The notes under the pieces were generated by a model. The model ran no database searches and was not told the origin of the DNA. It saw only the letters and a program-made list of their open reading frames with translations. 64,000 nucleotides of DNA from Parolsenella catena (GTDB lineage: Bacteria > Actinomycetota > Coriobacteriia > Coriobacteriales > Atopobiaceae). The translations under genes were made by a program, and so were the position numbers. Positions 24,918-34,625 of the stretch are shown in pieces. The stretch lies in the NCBI RefSeq assembly GCF_003966955.1, contig NZ_AP019367.1, positions 620,001 to 684,000 of the forward strand, read 5' to 3'. Within the stretch, counting starts at the first letter, position 1. The number at the start of each line of letters is the position of its first letter.

Positions 24918-25373
24918 ATGCTCAAGGGTATCTCTCCGGTGCTTCCGCCCGAGCTCCTCTCGATCCTGTGCGAGATGGGCCACGGCGACACGCTCGTCAT
25001 CGCCGACGGCAACTTCCCGGCGGCCTCCATCGCCAAGGACTGCAAGCTCGTCCGCTGCGACGGCCACGGCGTGCCCGAGATCCTCAAGGCCATCCTCAAG
25101 CTCGTCCCGCTCGACCAGTACGTCGAGAAGCCCGTCACGCTCATGGACGTCGTGCCGGGTGACGATTGCGAGACCCCGATCTGGGACACGTACAAGCAGC
25201 TCGTCTCCGAGGTGGACGACCGCGGCGCCGACGTCATCGGCACCATCGACCGCTTCCCGTTCTACGACGAGGCCAAGAAGGCCTACGTCGTGATCGCCAC
25301 GAGCGAGCGCGCCCAGTATGCTAACGTCATTCTGCAGAAGGGCGTCGTGTACGAGAACGAGCAGATCGACTAG
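24918..25373 (+). CDS. fucU: RbsD/FucU-family L-fucose mutarotase
   Basis: 151 residues. The FucU pattern is clear: LPPELLSILCEMGHGDTLVIAD with the catalytic-site histidine, then ATSERAQYANVILQKGVV at the C-terminus. It interconverts alpha and beta anomers of L-fucose, feeding the dehydrogenase. It counterpart in C. jejuni is Cj0488. The GGCCCGCGCG/CGCGCGGGCC hairpin in the 75-nt gap before it has no T-tract. Confidence 0.87.
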   Translation: MLKGISPVLPPELLSILCEMGHGDTLVIADGNFPAASIAKDCKLVRCDGHGVPEILKAILKLVPLDQYVEKPVTLMDVVPGDDCETPIWDTYKQLVSEVDDRGADVIGTIDRFPFYDEAKKAYVVIATSERAQYANVILQKGVVYENEQID

Positions 25374-25390
25374 CTTCGTTCGCATTGCCC

Positions 25391-25421
25391 ATGGGACCGG
25401 CCCGCTTGCGGCCGGTCCCAT
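25391..25421 (+). other. 12-bp hairpin between fucU and the aldolase gene
   Basis: A perfect stem (25391-25402 with 25410-25421, ATGGGACCGGCC arm) with a 7-nt loop and no T-tract. It may be an RNA stabiliser or partial attenuator. Confidence 0.55.
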
Positions 25422-25487
25422 GTTGCGTCAAAGGGAAACAAATGGGGGATAGCCTGGAGCTGGTCGTCCCCAGAAAGCGAGAAAGTC

Positions 25488-26369
25488 ATGTTCAAGGGCA
25501 TCTTCTGCCCGTCCATCACCATTACGGACGACGAGGGCAAAATCGACTACGACCTCTGGGGCAAGCACCTCGACCACCTTGCCGACGCCGGCGTGAACGG
25601 CGTTTTGCTGTTCGGCAGCATCGGCGAGTTCTACAGCGTCTCGCTTGCCGACAAGGAGGCCGCGCTCGAGTTTGCCGTCAAGCGCGTTGGTGAGCGCATG
25701 AAGGTGTTTGCCGGCGTGGGCGACACGACGTACGCCAACGTCATCGAGTTCACGAAGTTCGCCGAGAAGGCCGGTGCCGATGCGGTGCTCGCCGTCTCGC
25801 CGTACTACTTTGGCCCGAGCCCTCTGACCGCCGAGAACTACTTTGGCGGCATCGCCGAGGCCACGAAGCTGCCCGTGATCCTCTACAACTTCCCGGCGCG
25901 CACCGGCACCGACCTCACGCCCGAGCTCGTGGCCTCTCTTGCCGCCAAGCACCCCAACATCTGCGGCATCAAGGACACCGTGGACACGATCAGCCACACG
26001 CGCAAGGTCATCCGCGCCGCGCGTGCCGTGAACCCCGACTTCACCGTGTTCTCCGGCTTTGACGAGTATTACCTGGTCAACCGCGTGAGTGGCGGCAACG
26101 GCGTGCTGTGCGGCCTCACGAACGTGGAGCCCGAGACGTTCGTCAAGATGCACGCGGCCTACGAGGAGGGCGACTTCGCGACCGCCGTGGCGTGCGCCGA
26201 GCGCATCTCCAAGCTCATGGCCGTCTATGACGTCTGCGACCTGTTCGTCTCTGCCATCAAGGCTGCCGTGAAGGTCAAGGGCCTGCCCATCTCCACGAAG
26301 ATCTTCGAGCCGGCCGTCCAGGCCACCGAGGCCGATGAGGCCGCCATCGCGGAGCTGCTCGCGGAGTAG
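25488..26369 (+). CDS. DapA-family aldolase (probable 2-keto-3-deoxy-L-fuconate aldolase)
   Basis: 293-residue class I aldolase of the DHDPS/NAL family. Phosphate/carboxylate loop GSIGEFYS, the conserved tyrosine in LYNFPARTG and the Schiff-base lysine Lys162 in CGIKDT are present. In this operon it should cleave 2-keto-3-deoxy-L-fuconate to pyruvate and L-lactaldehyde; C. jejuni has a dapA-like gene (Cj0481) in the same place. No lysine-biosynthesis gene is nearby, which argues against true DapA. Last gene of the operon. Confidence 0.82.
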   Translation: MFKGIFCPSITITDDEGKIDYDLWGKHLDHLADAGVNGVLLFGSIGEFYSVSLADKEAALEFAVKRVGERMKVFAGVGDTTYANVIEFTKFAEKAGADAVLAVSPYYFGPSPLTAENYFGGIAEATKLPVILYNFPARTGTDLTPELVASLAAKHPNICGIKDTVDTISHTRKVIRAARAVNPDFTVFSGFDEYYLVNRVSGGNGVLCGLTNVEPETFVKMHAAYEEGDFATAVACAERISKLMAVYDVCDLFVSAIKAAVKVKGLPISTKIFEPAVQATEADEAAIAELLAE

Positions 26370-26395
26370 CGAACCTAACGCATCTGGTCTTTGCT

Positions 26396-26434
26396 GGGAC
26401 CCGTCCGCCCGCGTGGGTGGCCGGGTCCCTTTTT
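26396..26434 (+). terminator. Terminator of the fucose operon
   Basis: GGGACCCG (26396-26403) pairs with CGGGTCCC (26422-26429), followed by TTTTT at 26430-26434. Confidence 0.8.
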
Positions 26435-26485
26435 GTCCGCAAGGCGCGGTAGGATTGGTGCAGTGGAATTCGACCGTGGAGGAAC

Positions 26486-29400
26486 ATGGGACTCACCGTC
26501 ATACAGACGAGCGACGAGCGGCGCGTGGGCACGTGCGTGGAGCGTGCGCTGCGCGAGGCGTGCGGACGCGCTCGCTCGGTCAACCCGCTCGTGCTCGCAC
26601 CGAGCCTCTCGGTGTCTCTCGAGGTGCAGCGCGCGCTCGAGCGCATCGATGGCCTCTCCCTGGGCGTTGACTGCGCCACGCCGGCTACGTGGTGCGAGCT
26701 TCGCTGGGCGCTTTACGGCGATGGCCGCGCGCTCGTGACGCCGGCGGCGCGCGCCGTGCTCATGCAGCGCGTGGTTGCCCAGGCGTCCGCCGACGGCACC
26801 CTTGAGCCGCTCGACGCTGGCGCCGGCACGGTGCAGCTGCTGTGCCAGGCGGCCCAGAGGGGGCTGCCCTGGCTGCCTGCCGCGGATGCCGCCTCGCTTT
26901 CTGTTGGCGAGGCCCGCGCCCTCGAGCTGCTCGGGCGCTATGCGCGCGTGCTGTGCCAGCGCCGGCTTGTGGAGCCCGCCGAGGCTGCCGCCGCGCTTCC
27001 CGGCCTCATGGCCGAGGAGGGCGCGGGGCTTTCCCCGTGCGTGCTCGTGGGCTTTGGCGAGTTGCCTCGCGCTACTCGTGAGCTCGCTCTTTGCTATGCC
27101 GCGGCGGGGGAGTGCACGTTTGTGTGCCAGGCCGGGGAAGGGCCCGCCGGTGACGTTGCCCGCGCCTCGGCGCACAAGCTCGAGGACGAGGCTCGCTCGC
27201 GGGGCATCGAGGTCGCGCACGTGGGCGACGCCCCCGCCGCGCCCGTCGAGCGCACCGCCGAGCTGTCGGAGCTGCTCTCGTGCCTGTTCGAGACGGGCAA
27301 GGAGGGCATGGTCCCCACGGGCGCAGTGAGCCTGCTCGAGCCCGCGGGCCCGCTCGCCGTTGCCTCGTCCGTGTGCGCCCACGTCTGCGAGCTTGCGGAT
27401 GGGGGAGCGCAACGCGTCGTCATCGTGGCCCCGGACGTGGCGGCAGCCTGGCGCGAGCTTTCGCCCAAGCTGCACGCCCACGGTATCACGGTGCGCGCGC
27501 AGCTTGGCGCTCCCGCCTCCCAGACGCGTGCCGGTGCGGGCTTTCTCGGCCTCGCCCGGAGCGTGGTTGCGCTCGACGCTCTCGCTACGACGTGGCCCGA
27601 TGACCCTGGGGCCGAGCTTCCCGACATGAGCTGGTGGCCCCCGCGCGAGGTCTCCGACTTCCTGCTGCTGGACGTCACGGGCGTGGGCGCCAACCGCGCC
27701 TGGCGCCGCGACGTGGCCTGGCGAGGCAACCGCATCCTCACGCCTGCCGAGGTGCTGCGTACGCTCCAGAACCACTCGGCAACGTCTCCGCAGGTGGCCG
27801 GTGCCGTGCGCGAGCTCCTGCGCGGGCACGTTGCCGCTGCGGCCATGCGCCTTGCGGCGTCGCCTCAGCCTGATGCCGCTGCCGCGGACGCCGTGGCCGC
27901 GGCCGAGAAGCCCGAGACTGGCGCCGAGGAGCGCCTGTCCGCCCTTCTCGACGCGGGAGCCATCGGCGCCGTCGCCGAGGCCGGCCGCACGCTGCGTGCC
28001 TGCGGCGTCTCCGCGGACGAGGGCGCCACGCTCGAGGAGCTCGTCGACCTTGCTGGCACGGCGCTCGAGCGTCTGCGCGTCACGTGCCGTCCCGAGCTTG
28101 CGTGCGAGGGTTCGCCGTGCACCGTGGAGCTCATGAGCCCCAAGATGGCCGCCGCGCTCGCGCCCGCCTCGGCCGATGCCGTGGTCTACCTGGGGCTCGA
28201 TTCCGCGAGCTCTCCCATTCCCGTGCCAGACTCTGCGCTTGACAGGCTTCTCGAGCACTGCGGCGTCGATGTGCCCGCGGACGGCCTCGCGAGCTCGCGT
28301 GCCTCGTTTGCCGCGGTGGCCGCGGCGGCACGGCGGCACCTGTCGCTCGTGCGTCCCAGCCATGACGCGGGCGCGAGCGAGACGTTCCCCGCCGTCATGC
28401 TCTCCGAGGTCCTCTCGTGCTACGCCGTGGGCGAGGACGGAAGGCCGCTGCTCAAGTCAGACCCCGCGTCACGCGTGGACGAGGGGCACATAGGGGAGAA
28501 CCTCTCCGCGAGTGGCACCGTGCCGCAGGCCGTCGAGGTGGCGCCCGCCGCTTCGGCGGGGCAGCTCGACCCGGCGCTGCGCAGGCTCGTCATCGTCCCG
28601 CGCGACGGCCAGCCCGAGCTGCCGCAGGGCCGCCCGTCGCTCTCCGCCTCACAGGTGGAGACCTACCTCGAGTGCCCCTACAAGTGGCTCACGCTGCGCC
28701 GCCTGGGCCTGGACGACTGTGACGCCGAGTTCTCGAACATGCAGGTGGGAACCTTTGTCCACCGCGTGCTCGAGCTCACGCACCGAGACCTGTTCCTGGA
28801 TGCCGCGCGCGAGGCCGGCCTCGTGGGGCAGGACTGCGGCGAGTCGCCGGAGGGCAGGCTGTTCTGGTTCGACCCTGCCGTGCGCGTGGCTGGGTCGCGC
28901 GTGGACGAGCGAACGCTTCCGCGCGCCACCAGGCTCATGCACGCCCACTTCGCCGAGCACCTGGCGCACCAGCGGCTCGAGGGCTCCACGCGCAACAAGC
29001 AGGCGCTCATCGCCCACACGCCCTCGGAACGCCGCCGCCTCGCCGAGGTCGAGCGTGACATCGAGGCGACCCTCGAGTACGAGGCAACCCGCTTCGCCGG
29101 CTTCGAGCCGCGTCTGTTCGAGGGGCGCTTCGGCGGCTCGACCGGCCTTCCGGCAGACTACGCCGGCGCGGACTTCGTGGGCACGATCGACCGCATCGAC
29201 GTGGACGAGCACGGGCGGGCGCTCGTCATCGACTACAAGCACAAGAGCCGCCTGTTTGAGGAGTACGCGTTGAGTGGCCGCGACGAGGCGGACTGGGATG
29301 CTGGCTTTGCGCTGCCCGGACGCGTCCAGACCCTCATCTACGCGGGCATCGCGCGCCGGCTGCTGAGTGACGCGGGCGTGGAGCTTGTGGGTGCCGTCTA

Positions 29401-29674
29401 CCTGGGCACGAAGGGCATCCACGAGATCGCTGGCGCCCTCACGGCGCACGACGCCGCGGCGGTGCTCGGGTCAGACGTGGGCGAGAAGCGCCTCGAGCGC
29501 GTCTGCGTGCCGGTGCCGGGCGCGCGCTCGTTCGACGAGCTGCTCGACCGCACGGAGGAGGCCGTGGCAGCCGTCATCGAGCGCATGCTCGCCGGCGAGG
29601 TGGACGCGAGGCCCTCCTCGCCCAAGGCGTGCGCGTGGTGTCCGGTGCTGAGCTGCGAGAGGAGGCAGTCATGA
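26486..29674 (+). CDS. addB: AddB-type nuclease subunit of the helicase-exonuclease
   Basis: 1062 residues. With AddA it processes double-strand breaks for RecA-mediated repair. The C-terminal PD-(D/E)XK nuclease domain starts near LSASQVETYLECPYKWL; the catalytic block is FVGTIDRIDVDEHGRALVIDYKH. Cys730 and the C-terminal C1049-x2-C1052-x4-C1057 match the [4Fe-4S] staple of AddB (the family spacing is usually C-x2-C-x5-C). The N-terminal region is an inactivated helicase fold rich in Ala. The stop overlaps the addA start (ATGA). It could also be called a generic PD-(D/E)XK family protein, but the partner gene makes AddB likely. Confidence 0.85.
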   Translation: MGLTVIQTSDERRVGTCVERALREACGRARSVNPLVLAPSLSVSLEVQRALERIDGLSLGVDCATPATWCELRWALYGDGRALVTPAARAVLMQRVVAQASADGTLEPLDAGAGTVQLLCQAAQRGLPWLPAADAASLSVGEARALELLGRYARVLCQRRLVEPAEAAAALPGLMAEEGAGLSPCVLVGFGELPRATRELALCYAAAGECTFVCQAGEGPAGDVARASAHKLEDEARSRGIEVAHVGDAPAAPVERTAELSELLSCLFETGKEGMVPTGAVSLLEPAGPLAVASSVCAHVCELADGGAQRVVIVAPDVAAAWRELSPKLHAHGITVRAQLGAPASQTRAGAGFLGLARSVVALDALATTWPDDPGAELPDMSWWPPREVSDFLLLDVTGVGANRAWRRDVAWRGNRILTPAEVLRTLQNHSATSPQVAGAVRELLRGHVAAAAMRLAASPQPDAAAADAVAAAEKPETGAEERLSALLDAGAIGAVAEAGRTLRACGVSADEGATLEELVDLAGTALERLRVTCRPELACEGSPCTVELMSPKMAAALAPASADAVVYLGLDSASSPIPVPDSALDRLLEHCGVDVPADGLASSRASFAAVAAAARRHLSLVRPSHDAGASETFPAVMLSEVLSCYAVGEDGRPLLKSDPASRVDEGHIGENLSASGTVPQAVEVAPAASAGQLDPALRRLVIVPRDGQPELPQGRPSLSASQVETYLECPYKWLTLRRLGLDDCDAEFSNMQVGTFVHRVLELTHRDLFLDAAREAGLVGQDCGESPEGRLFWFDPAVRVAGSRVDERTLPRATRLMHAHFAEHLAHQRLEGSTRNKQALIAHTPSERRRLAEVERDIEATLEYEATRFAGFEPRLFEGRFGGSTGLPADYAGADFVGTIDRIDVDEHGRALVIDYKHKSRLFEEYALSGRDEADWDAGFALPGRVQTLIYAGIARRLLSDAGVELVGAVYLGTKGIHEIAGALTAHDAAAVLGSDVGEKRLERVCVPVPGARSFDELLDRTEEAVAAVIERMLAGEVDARPSSPKACAWCPVLSCERRQS

Positions 29675-32600
29675 GCGATATCAAGCTGAGTACGGCGGAA
29701 GGCCGCGAGGAAGGGACGGCGCAGGTGCCGCCCGAGGTCGCCGCCCTGCTCAAGGGGCTGCTTCCCGAGCAGCGCCGCATCGTGACGACGCTTGACCGCC
29801 CGGTGTTCGTGGCGGCGGGCGCGGGCTCCGGCAAGACGTTCACACTCACGCGGCGCATCGTGTGGGCGCTGTGCCCCGGCTCGGGCGAGGGCGGCAGGCC
29901 CTTCCTCGACAGCCTGGACCAGGCGCTCGTCATCACGTTTACGGAGAAGGCAGCCGGGGAGATCAAGGAGCGCGTGCGCTCGGCGCTGCGCCAGGCGGGG
30001 CTTGGCGAGGAGGCGCTCAAGGTTGACTCGGCCTGGGTGAGCACGATCCACCACATGTGCGCCCGCATCCTGCGCGCGCACGCCCTGGACCTGGGGCTCG
30101 ACCCCGAGTTTGCCATGATCGGCGAGCAGGAGGCGCGCCTCTTGCGCTCGCAGGCCACCGAGCAGGCCCTGCGCGAGCAGCAGGGCTCCGCCGGCCTCGA
30201 CGCGCTCTACGCCGAGTTCGGCACCGGCACCGGCTCGGGCCGCGACGGCGTGCCCGGCCTTCTCGCCACGCTCATCTCCAAGGCGGGCTCTGCCGAGCGC
30301 GGCCTCGAGTCGCTCTCGTTCGTCGAGGCGGGCGCGGACGTCTCGGGCACCATGGCATCGCTGACGCTTGCCTACGGGGCTCTGTGCGCCTGCGACCTCA
30401 AGCACGCAGACGAGCTCGCGCGGGTCCGCGGCGAGCTGGCACGGCTCGAGGAGTTCGGGCAGCTGCCGCCCAGCCAGCGCACGCCGCAGGCCGCACGCGA
30501 GCTGCTCGGCTCCATCAAGGGGCCCGATGGCCGCAAGTGGCGCGCCAAGAACGTCAAGGACCTCTGGGCAGAGACGAAGTCCTCCCTGGAGGTGGCCCGT
30601 GGCGAGGTGGACCTTGCCTGCGTCATGCCGCTCCAGGAGCCCCTCATGGCGCTCGCCGGCCGCGTCGAGCAGCTCTACGCGGCCGCAAAGCGCTCGCGCG
30701 GCGTGCTGGACAACGACGACCTGCTCCAGCTCACGGCCCGTGCCTTTCGCGAGCGCGCAGGCATTGCGGACGAGTACGCGCACAAGTTCCGCCTCGTCAT
30801 GGTCGACGAGTTCCAGGACACGAACGCCCAGCAGGTGGGCATGGTCAAGAGCCTGTCGGGCGAGGGGGCGTGCCACCTCACGACCGTGGGTGACGCCCAG
30901 CAGGCCATCTACGGCTTCCGCGGGGCAGACGTGAGCGTGTTCGAGGACCGCGGCGAGGAGGTCCGCGAGGCCGCCAAGCAGGGACGTGCCGCCACGGTGG
31001 AGCTCGCCTACAACTTCAGGAGCGACGACGCGATCCTTCGCTTCGTGGCCCGAGCCTGCGGAAGCTCCGGCATTGTGCCGCGCTTCATGGACCTGCGCCC
31101 GGACCCGGCCCGCAAGAGCGACTGGCCCGAGAGGCGCTGCCCGCGCGTCGTCGTGGAGCTCACGCGCGCCCACAGGCTGGGGGTGCGCGCCGTTCCCAAG
31201 GAGACGCGCGCCCGGCTCGCTGCCGCGCAGCTCGCCGACCGCCTCGCACGCATCCGCGACGACGTCGGCGTGGAGCCGCGACGCATGGCCGTGCTCATGC
31301 GCAGCCTCACGCAGGCGCCCGTCTACATCGACGCCCTGCGCGAGCGCGGGCTCGAGAGCGTCGTGGTGGGCGGCTCCACGTTCGCCCAGGCGAGCGAGGT
31401 CCGCGTGGTCGAGGCACTTCTGCGCTGCCTCGCCTGTCCGCAGGACACAAAGAGCGGCCTGTTCGGCGTGCTCGAGAGCGACATGTTCGAGCTTGACGGC
31501 AACGACATGCTCATGCTCGCCACGCGCCCGCAGGACGTGTTCGACGCCCCCGCCAAGCGCCGCATCAACGTGGGCGTTCGCGAGGGTGCCCCGGACTTTG
31601 GCAACGCGGCGCCCTCCGAGCGCCTCTCCCACGCCCGTCGCGTGATCACGCGCGCGTGGGACCGCGTGGGAAAGATTCCCGTGGCAGACGTTCTGCTCAT
31701 GGCCATCCGCGAGTCCGGCTGGCTTTTGCGCCTCGAGCGCGGGGGCGTCGCGGGCCGTGCCGTGGCCGCCAACGTGCTTGCCGCCGTGCGTCACGTCCGC
31801 GAGCTCTCCGAGCCCAACCAGCTCGACGCCATCCTCGCCGCAGACGAGTTCTCGCGCTGGCTCGAGGCGGCCAAGGAGGGCCCGGCGTCGCTTTCCGGCG
31901 AGGGCCTCAACGCCGTGAGCCTCATGACGGCGCACGCCTCGAAGGGCCTCGAGTTCGATGTCGTGGCCGTCGTGGGGTGCTGCGGGTCCGAGTCGTCCCA
32001 CAAGGTGGGGCGCCTGCTGTCTCTGCGCGATGGCGCCCGCGAGCTGCTTTCGCTGGCACCGGCCGGCTTCAAGGTGCCTGACCTCGGCGAGGACGCGCCG
32101 GCAGACGCCCGCGACTGCGACAGCGCGCTCGAGTGGCGCGCGCTCATGGAGCAGACGAGGACGGACGCCGAGTCTCGCGAGGACGGACGTTTGCTCTACG
32201 TGGCGCTCACGCGCGCCCGCGAGTGCGTCATCTTGTGCCTCTCGGCCACCGAGAAGAAGGGCGGCGAGCTGTCGCCCGTCATGACGCAGCAGGTCGCGGG
32301 CGCGCTCTTTGGCGAGCGCCCGGTCGCCGGCGAGGGCTCGTTCGGCTACGGCGGGCGCGCCGAGGGCCTCGTGCGCTGCGTTGACGCATCGCTTTTGCCA
32401 GATGGCTCCGTCGAGGTCGAGGCTGGCGGCACGCTCGATGCCTCCGCACTTACGCCTGCGCCCGCCGCCGGCGAAGGGGCGAAGGAGACGTCCCGCGAGC
32501 CCTTCCTCGTCTTTGACATCGATGCCGAGACGCGCGCGCCGCTCGGGGGGTGGCGTCCGCGGCAGGACGTGTTCAGCTACTCGAGCGCCCACGCCGCGCT

Positions 32601-33303
32601 CGCGGCGGAGGCTGGCGCCTCGTCTCTCGACGACGTGCTCGAGCTGCCCGCGTGCCTGCCCGTCTCGGAGGCGCAGAGAGCCCGCGCGGGCGTCGTGCCC
32701 GCCGGCGAGGCGCCTGCGGCCCCGAGCCCCCGCCGTGCCGAGACCGTGCTCGTCGACGACGACGGCGAGCCGGCCGATGCCGACGACGCTGACCGCGCCA
32801 CCTGCCTGGGCAGCGCGTTCCACGAGCTTGCGCGTCTCATGGTCGAGACGGGGCACGCGCCCGGTGAGCGGCGCGTCTCGGTCGTGGCCGCCTCCTACGG
32901 CGTCTCGCGCCGGGACCGCGCCCGCCTGGACGCCGCGCTCGCGCGCTGGGAGAGAAGCGACATCCGCTCCGAGGCCCTTTCCCATGCGTGCGTGCGCGCC
33001 GAGGTGCCGTTCTTCTGCGGCGTGAGCTCGCCGCTCGGGCATGACCTCGAGGGCGCCATCGACCTGCTCGCCACGGATGCGCCCGTGGCAAGGGAGGATG
33101 CCTCGGCGCTGCTCGTCGACTACAAGACGGGTGACCACGGCCTCACGCTTGGGCAGATTCGCGAGCGCCACGAGATGCAGGCGCGCTTCTACGCCTCCGT
33201 CCTGCGCCAGCAGGGCTGGCGCCACGTCACGTGCGCCTTCGTCTGCGTCGAGCTTTCCGATGAGCTCGGCCAGCCCGTCGTCACCCGCTACGAGTTTGGT
33301 TGA
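29671..33303 (+). CDS. addA: AddA-type UvrD-family helicase-nuclease
   Basis: 1210-residue motor and nuclease subunit. Walker A is AAGAGSGKTFTLTRRI (Lys55); the DEFQDTN Walker B is near residue 380; GDAQQAIYGFRGAD (motif III), TAHASKGLEFD (motif V) and LLYVALTRARE (motif VI) follow. The C-terminal nuclease domain has LLVDYKTGDHG (Asp1150, Lys1152) and the helix with HEMQARFYASVL. ATG 29671 overlaps the addB stop and has GAGAGGAGG upstream; a GTG 14 codons earlier lies within addB. Confidence 0.92.
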   Translation: MSDIKLSTAEGREEGTAQVPPEVAALLKGLLPEQRRIVTTLDRPVFVAAGAGSGKTFTLTRRIVWALCPGSGEGGRPFLDSLDQALVITFTEKAAGEIKERVRSALRQAGLGEEALKVDSAWVSTIHHMCARILRAHALDLGLDPEFAMIGEQEARLLRSQATEQALREQQGSAGLDALYAEFGTGTGSGRDGVPGLLATLISKAGSAERGLESLSFVEAGADVSGTMASLTLAYGALCACDLKHADELARVRGELARLEEFGQLPPSQRTPQAARELLGSIKGPDGRKWRAKNVKDLWAETKSSLEVARGEVDLACVMPLQEPLMALAGRVEQLYAAAKRSRGVLDNDDLLQLTARAFRERAGIADEYAHKFRLVMVDEFQDTNAQQVGMVKSLSGEGACHLTTVGDAQQAIYGFRGADVSVFEDRGEEVREAAKQGRAATVELAYNFRSDDAILRFVARACGSSGIVPRFMDLRPDPARKSDWPERRCPRVVVELTRAHRLGVRAVPKETRARLAAAQLADRLARIRDDVGVEPRRMAVLMRSLTQAPVYIDALRERGLESVVVGGSTFAQASEVRVVEALLRCLACPQDTKSGLFGVLESDMFELDGNDMLMLATRPQDVFDAPAKRRINVGVREGAPDFGNAAPSERLSHARRVITRAWDRVGKIPVADVLLMAIRESGWLLRLERGGVAGRAVAANVLAAVRHVRELSEPNQLDAILAADEFSRWLEAAKEGPASLSGEGLNAVSLMTAHASKGLEFDVVAVVGCCGSESSHKVGRLLSLRDGARELLSLAPAGFKVPDLGEDAPADARDCDSALEWRALMEQTRTDAESREDGRLLYVALTRARECVILCLSATEKKGGELSPVMTQQVAGALFGERPVAGEGSFGYGGRAEGLVRCVDASLLPDGSVEVEAGGTLDASALTPAPAAGEGAKETSREPFLVFDIDAETRAPLGGWRPRQDVFSYSSAHAALAAEAGASSLDDVLELPACLPVSEAQRARAGVVPAGEAPAAPSPRRAETVLVDDDGEPADADDADRATCLGSAFHELARLMVETGHAPGERRVSVVAASYGVSRRDRARLDAALARWERSDIRSEALSHACVRAEVPFFCGVSSPLGHDLEGAIDLLATDAPVAREDASALLVDYKTGDHGLTLGQIRERHEMQARFYASVLRQQGWRHVTCAFVCVELSDELGQPVVTRYEFG

Positions 33304-33345
33304 CGAGCGACAGCCCCTCGTCAACTCGTCTGAGGAGAGATGCAC

Positions 33346-34614
33346 ATGAGTCCCATCGAGCTGGTCTCAATCGTGGTGGCGGCCGTGGCCGTTGTCGTGG
33401 CCGCCGTGGCCGTCATGCGTGCGGGCGGGGCCGCGCCCGGCGCCCCCGCCGCCGTGGACGAGCAGACCCTCGCGTCGTACCTCGAGCGTACGAACGCCGA
33501 GGTCGCCTCGCTCAAGACGCAGCAGGCTGCCGACGCCGCGTCCACGAGGGCCTCCCTCGACGCGGCGGCCCGCAGCATCGAGCAGGCGGGAAACCGCGTG
33601 GACGGCATGCGCCGCGACGTCACCTCGCAGCTTGCCGCGAGCGCCCAGGCCACCACGCAGCACCTCCAGGGCCTCTCGCAAACCACGACCGAGCAGCTGC
33701 GCCTCATCCGGCAGGACACAAACCGCCAGCTCGACGAGATGCGCGCCACGGTGGACGACCGCCTCACCAAGACGCTCAACGACCGCCTGTCCTCCTCGTT
33801 CAAGCAGATCAACGAGAGCCTCGAGGCCGTCTATCGCGGCCTTGGCGACATGAAGTCGCTCGCCGCCGGCGTGGGAGACCTCAAGAAGACGCTCTCCAAC
33901 GTCAAGACGCGCGGCATCCTGGGAGAGGTGCAGCTCGGCGCCATCCTGTCCGAGGTCCTCGCGCCCGCCCAGTACGCCGAGAACGTCGCCACGAAGCCCG
34001 GCAGCGCGGACCGCGTCGAGTTTGCCGTAAAGCTGCCGGTCGAGGAGGGCGAGCCCGTGTGGCTGCCCATCGACGCCAAGTTCCCCGGCGACACCTACGC
34101 CCAGCTGCGTGACGCGCTCGACTCCGGCGACCGCGAGGCCATCGTCGCCGCGCGCAAGCAGCTCGAGACGCGCATCAAGGCAGAGGCCAGAGACATCTCC
34201 ACCAAGTACGTGAGCGTGCCGGCCACGACCAACTTCGGCATCATGTTCCTGCCGTTCGAGGGCCTGTATGCCGAGGTCGTGAGCATGCCCGGGCTCATCG
34301 AGTCGCTGCAGCGCGACTGGCACGTGAACGTGGCCGGCCCCTCCACCATGGCGGCGCTGCTCAGCAGCCTTGAGATGGCCTACCAGACGTTCAACCTGCA
34401 GCGCCGGACCGACGAGGTGCTGCGCGTGCTGCAGGCCGTGAAGGCCGAGCTGCCCAAGTACCAGGCCGAGCTGCGCCGCGCCAAGCAGCAGATCGACCTC
34501 GCCGGCCGCACGGTGGACGGCATCATCACGACGCGCACGAACGTCATGGAGCGCAAGCTCAAGGACATCTCCCTCAACGAGGACGAGACCCCCACCCTGG
34601 ACGGCGAGGAGTAA
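33346..34614 (+). CDS. rmuC: RmuC-family DNA recombination protein
   Basis: 422 residues. One N-terminal hydrophobic helix (about 5-26) is followed by a long coiled coil (about 40-190) and the RmuC nuclease-like domain (SNVKTRGILGEVQLGAIL, VWLPIDAKFPGD, IMFLPFEGLYAEV, VAGPSTMAALL). RmuC limits inversions at short inverted repeats in E. coli. It follows addA by 42 nt, probably in one transcript. ATG 33346 has GAGGAG 8 nt upstream; the ATG at 33340 is too close to it. Confidence 0.9.
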   Translation: MSPIELVSIVVAAVAVVVAAVAVMRAGGAAPGAPAAVDEQTLASYLERTNAEVASLKTQQAADAASTRASLDAAARSIEQAGNRVDGMRRDVTSQLAASAQATTQHLQGLSQTTTEQLRLIRQDTNRQLDEMRATVDDRLTKTLNDRLSSSFKQINESLEAVYRGLGDMKSLAAGVGDLKKTLSNVKTRGILGEVQLGAILSEVLAPAQYAENVATKPGSADRVEFAVKLPVEEGEPVWLPIDAKFPGDTYAQLRDALDSGDREAIVAARKQLETRIKAEARDISTKYVSVPATTNFGIMFLPFEGLYAEVVSMPGLIESLQRDWHVNVAGPSTMAALLSSLEMAYQTFNLQRRTDEVLRVLQAVKAELPKYQAELRRAKQQIDLAGRTVDGIITTRTNVMERKLKDISLNEDETPTLDGEE

Positions 34615-34625
34615 CCCCACTTCGC

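Noticed and set aside
25488-26369. Dihydrodipicolinate synthase for lysine synthesis
   Set aside because: It is the last gene of a fucose operon with no lysine genes; the aldolase role fits better.
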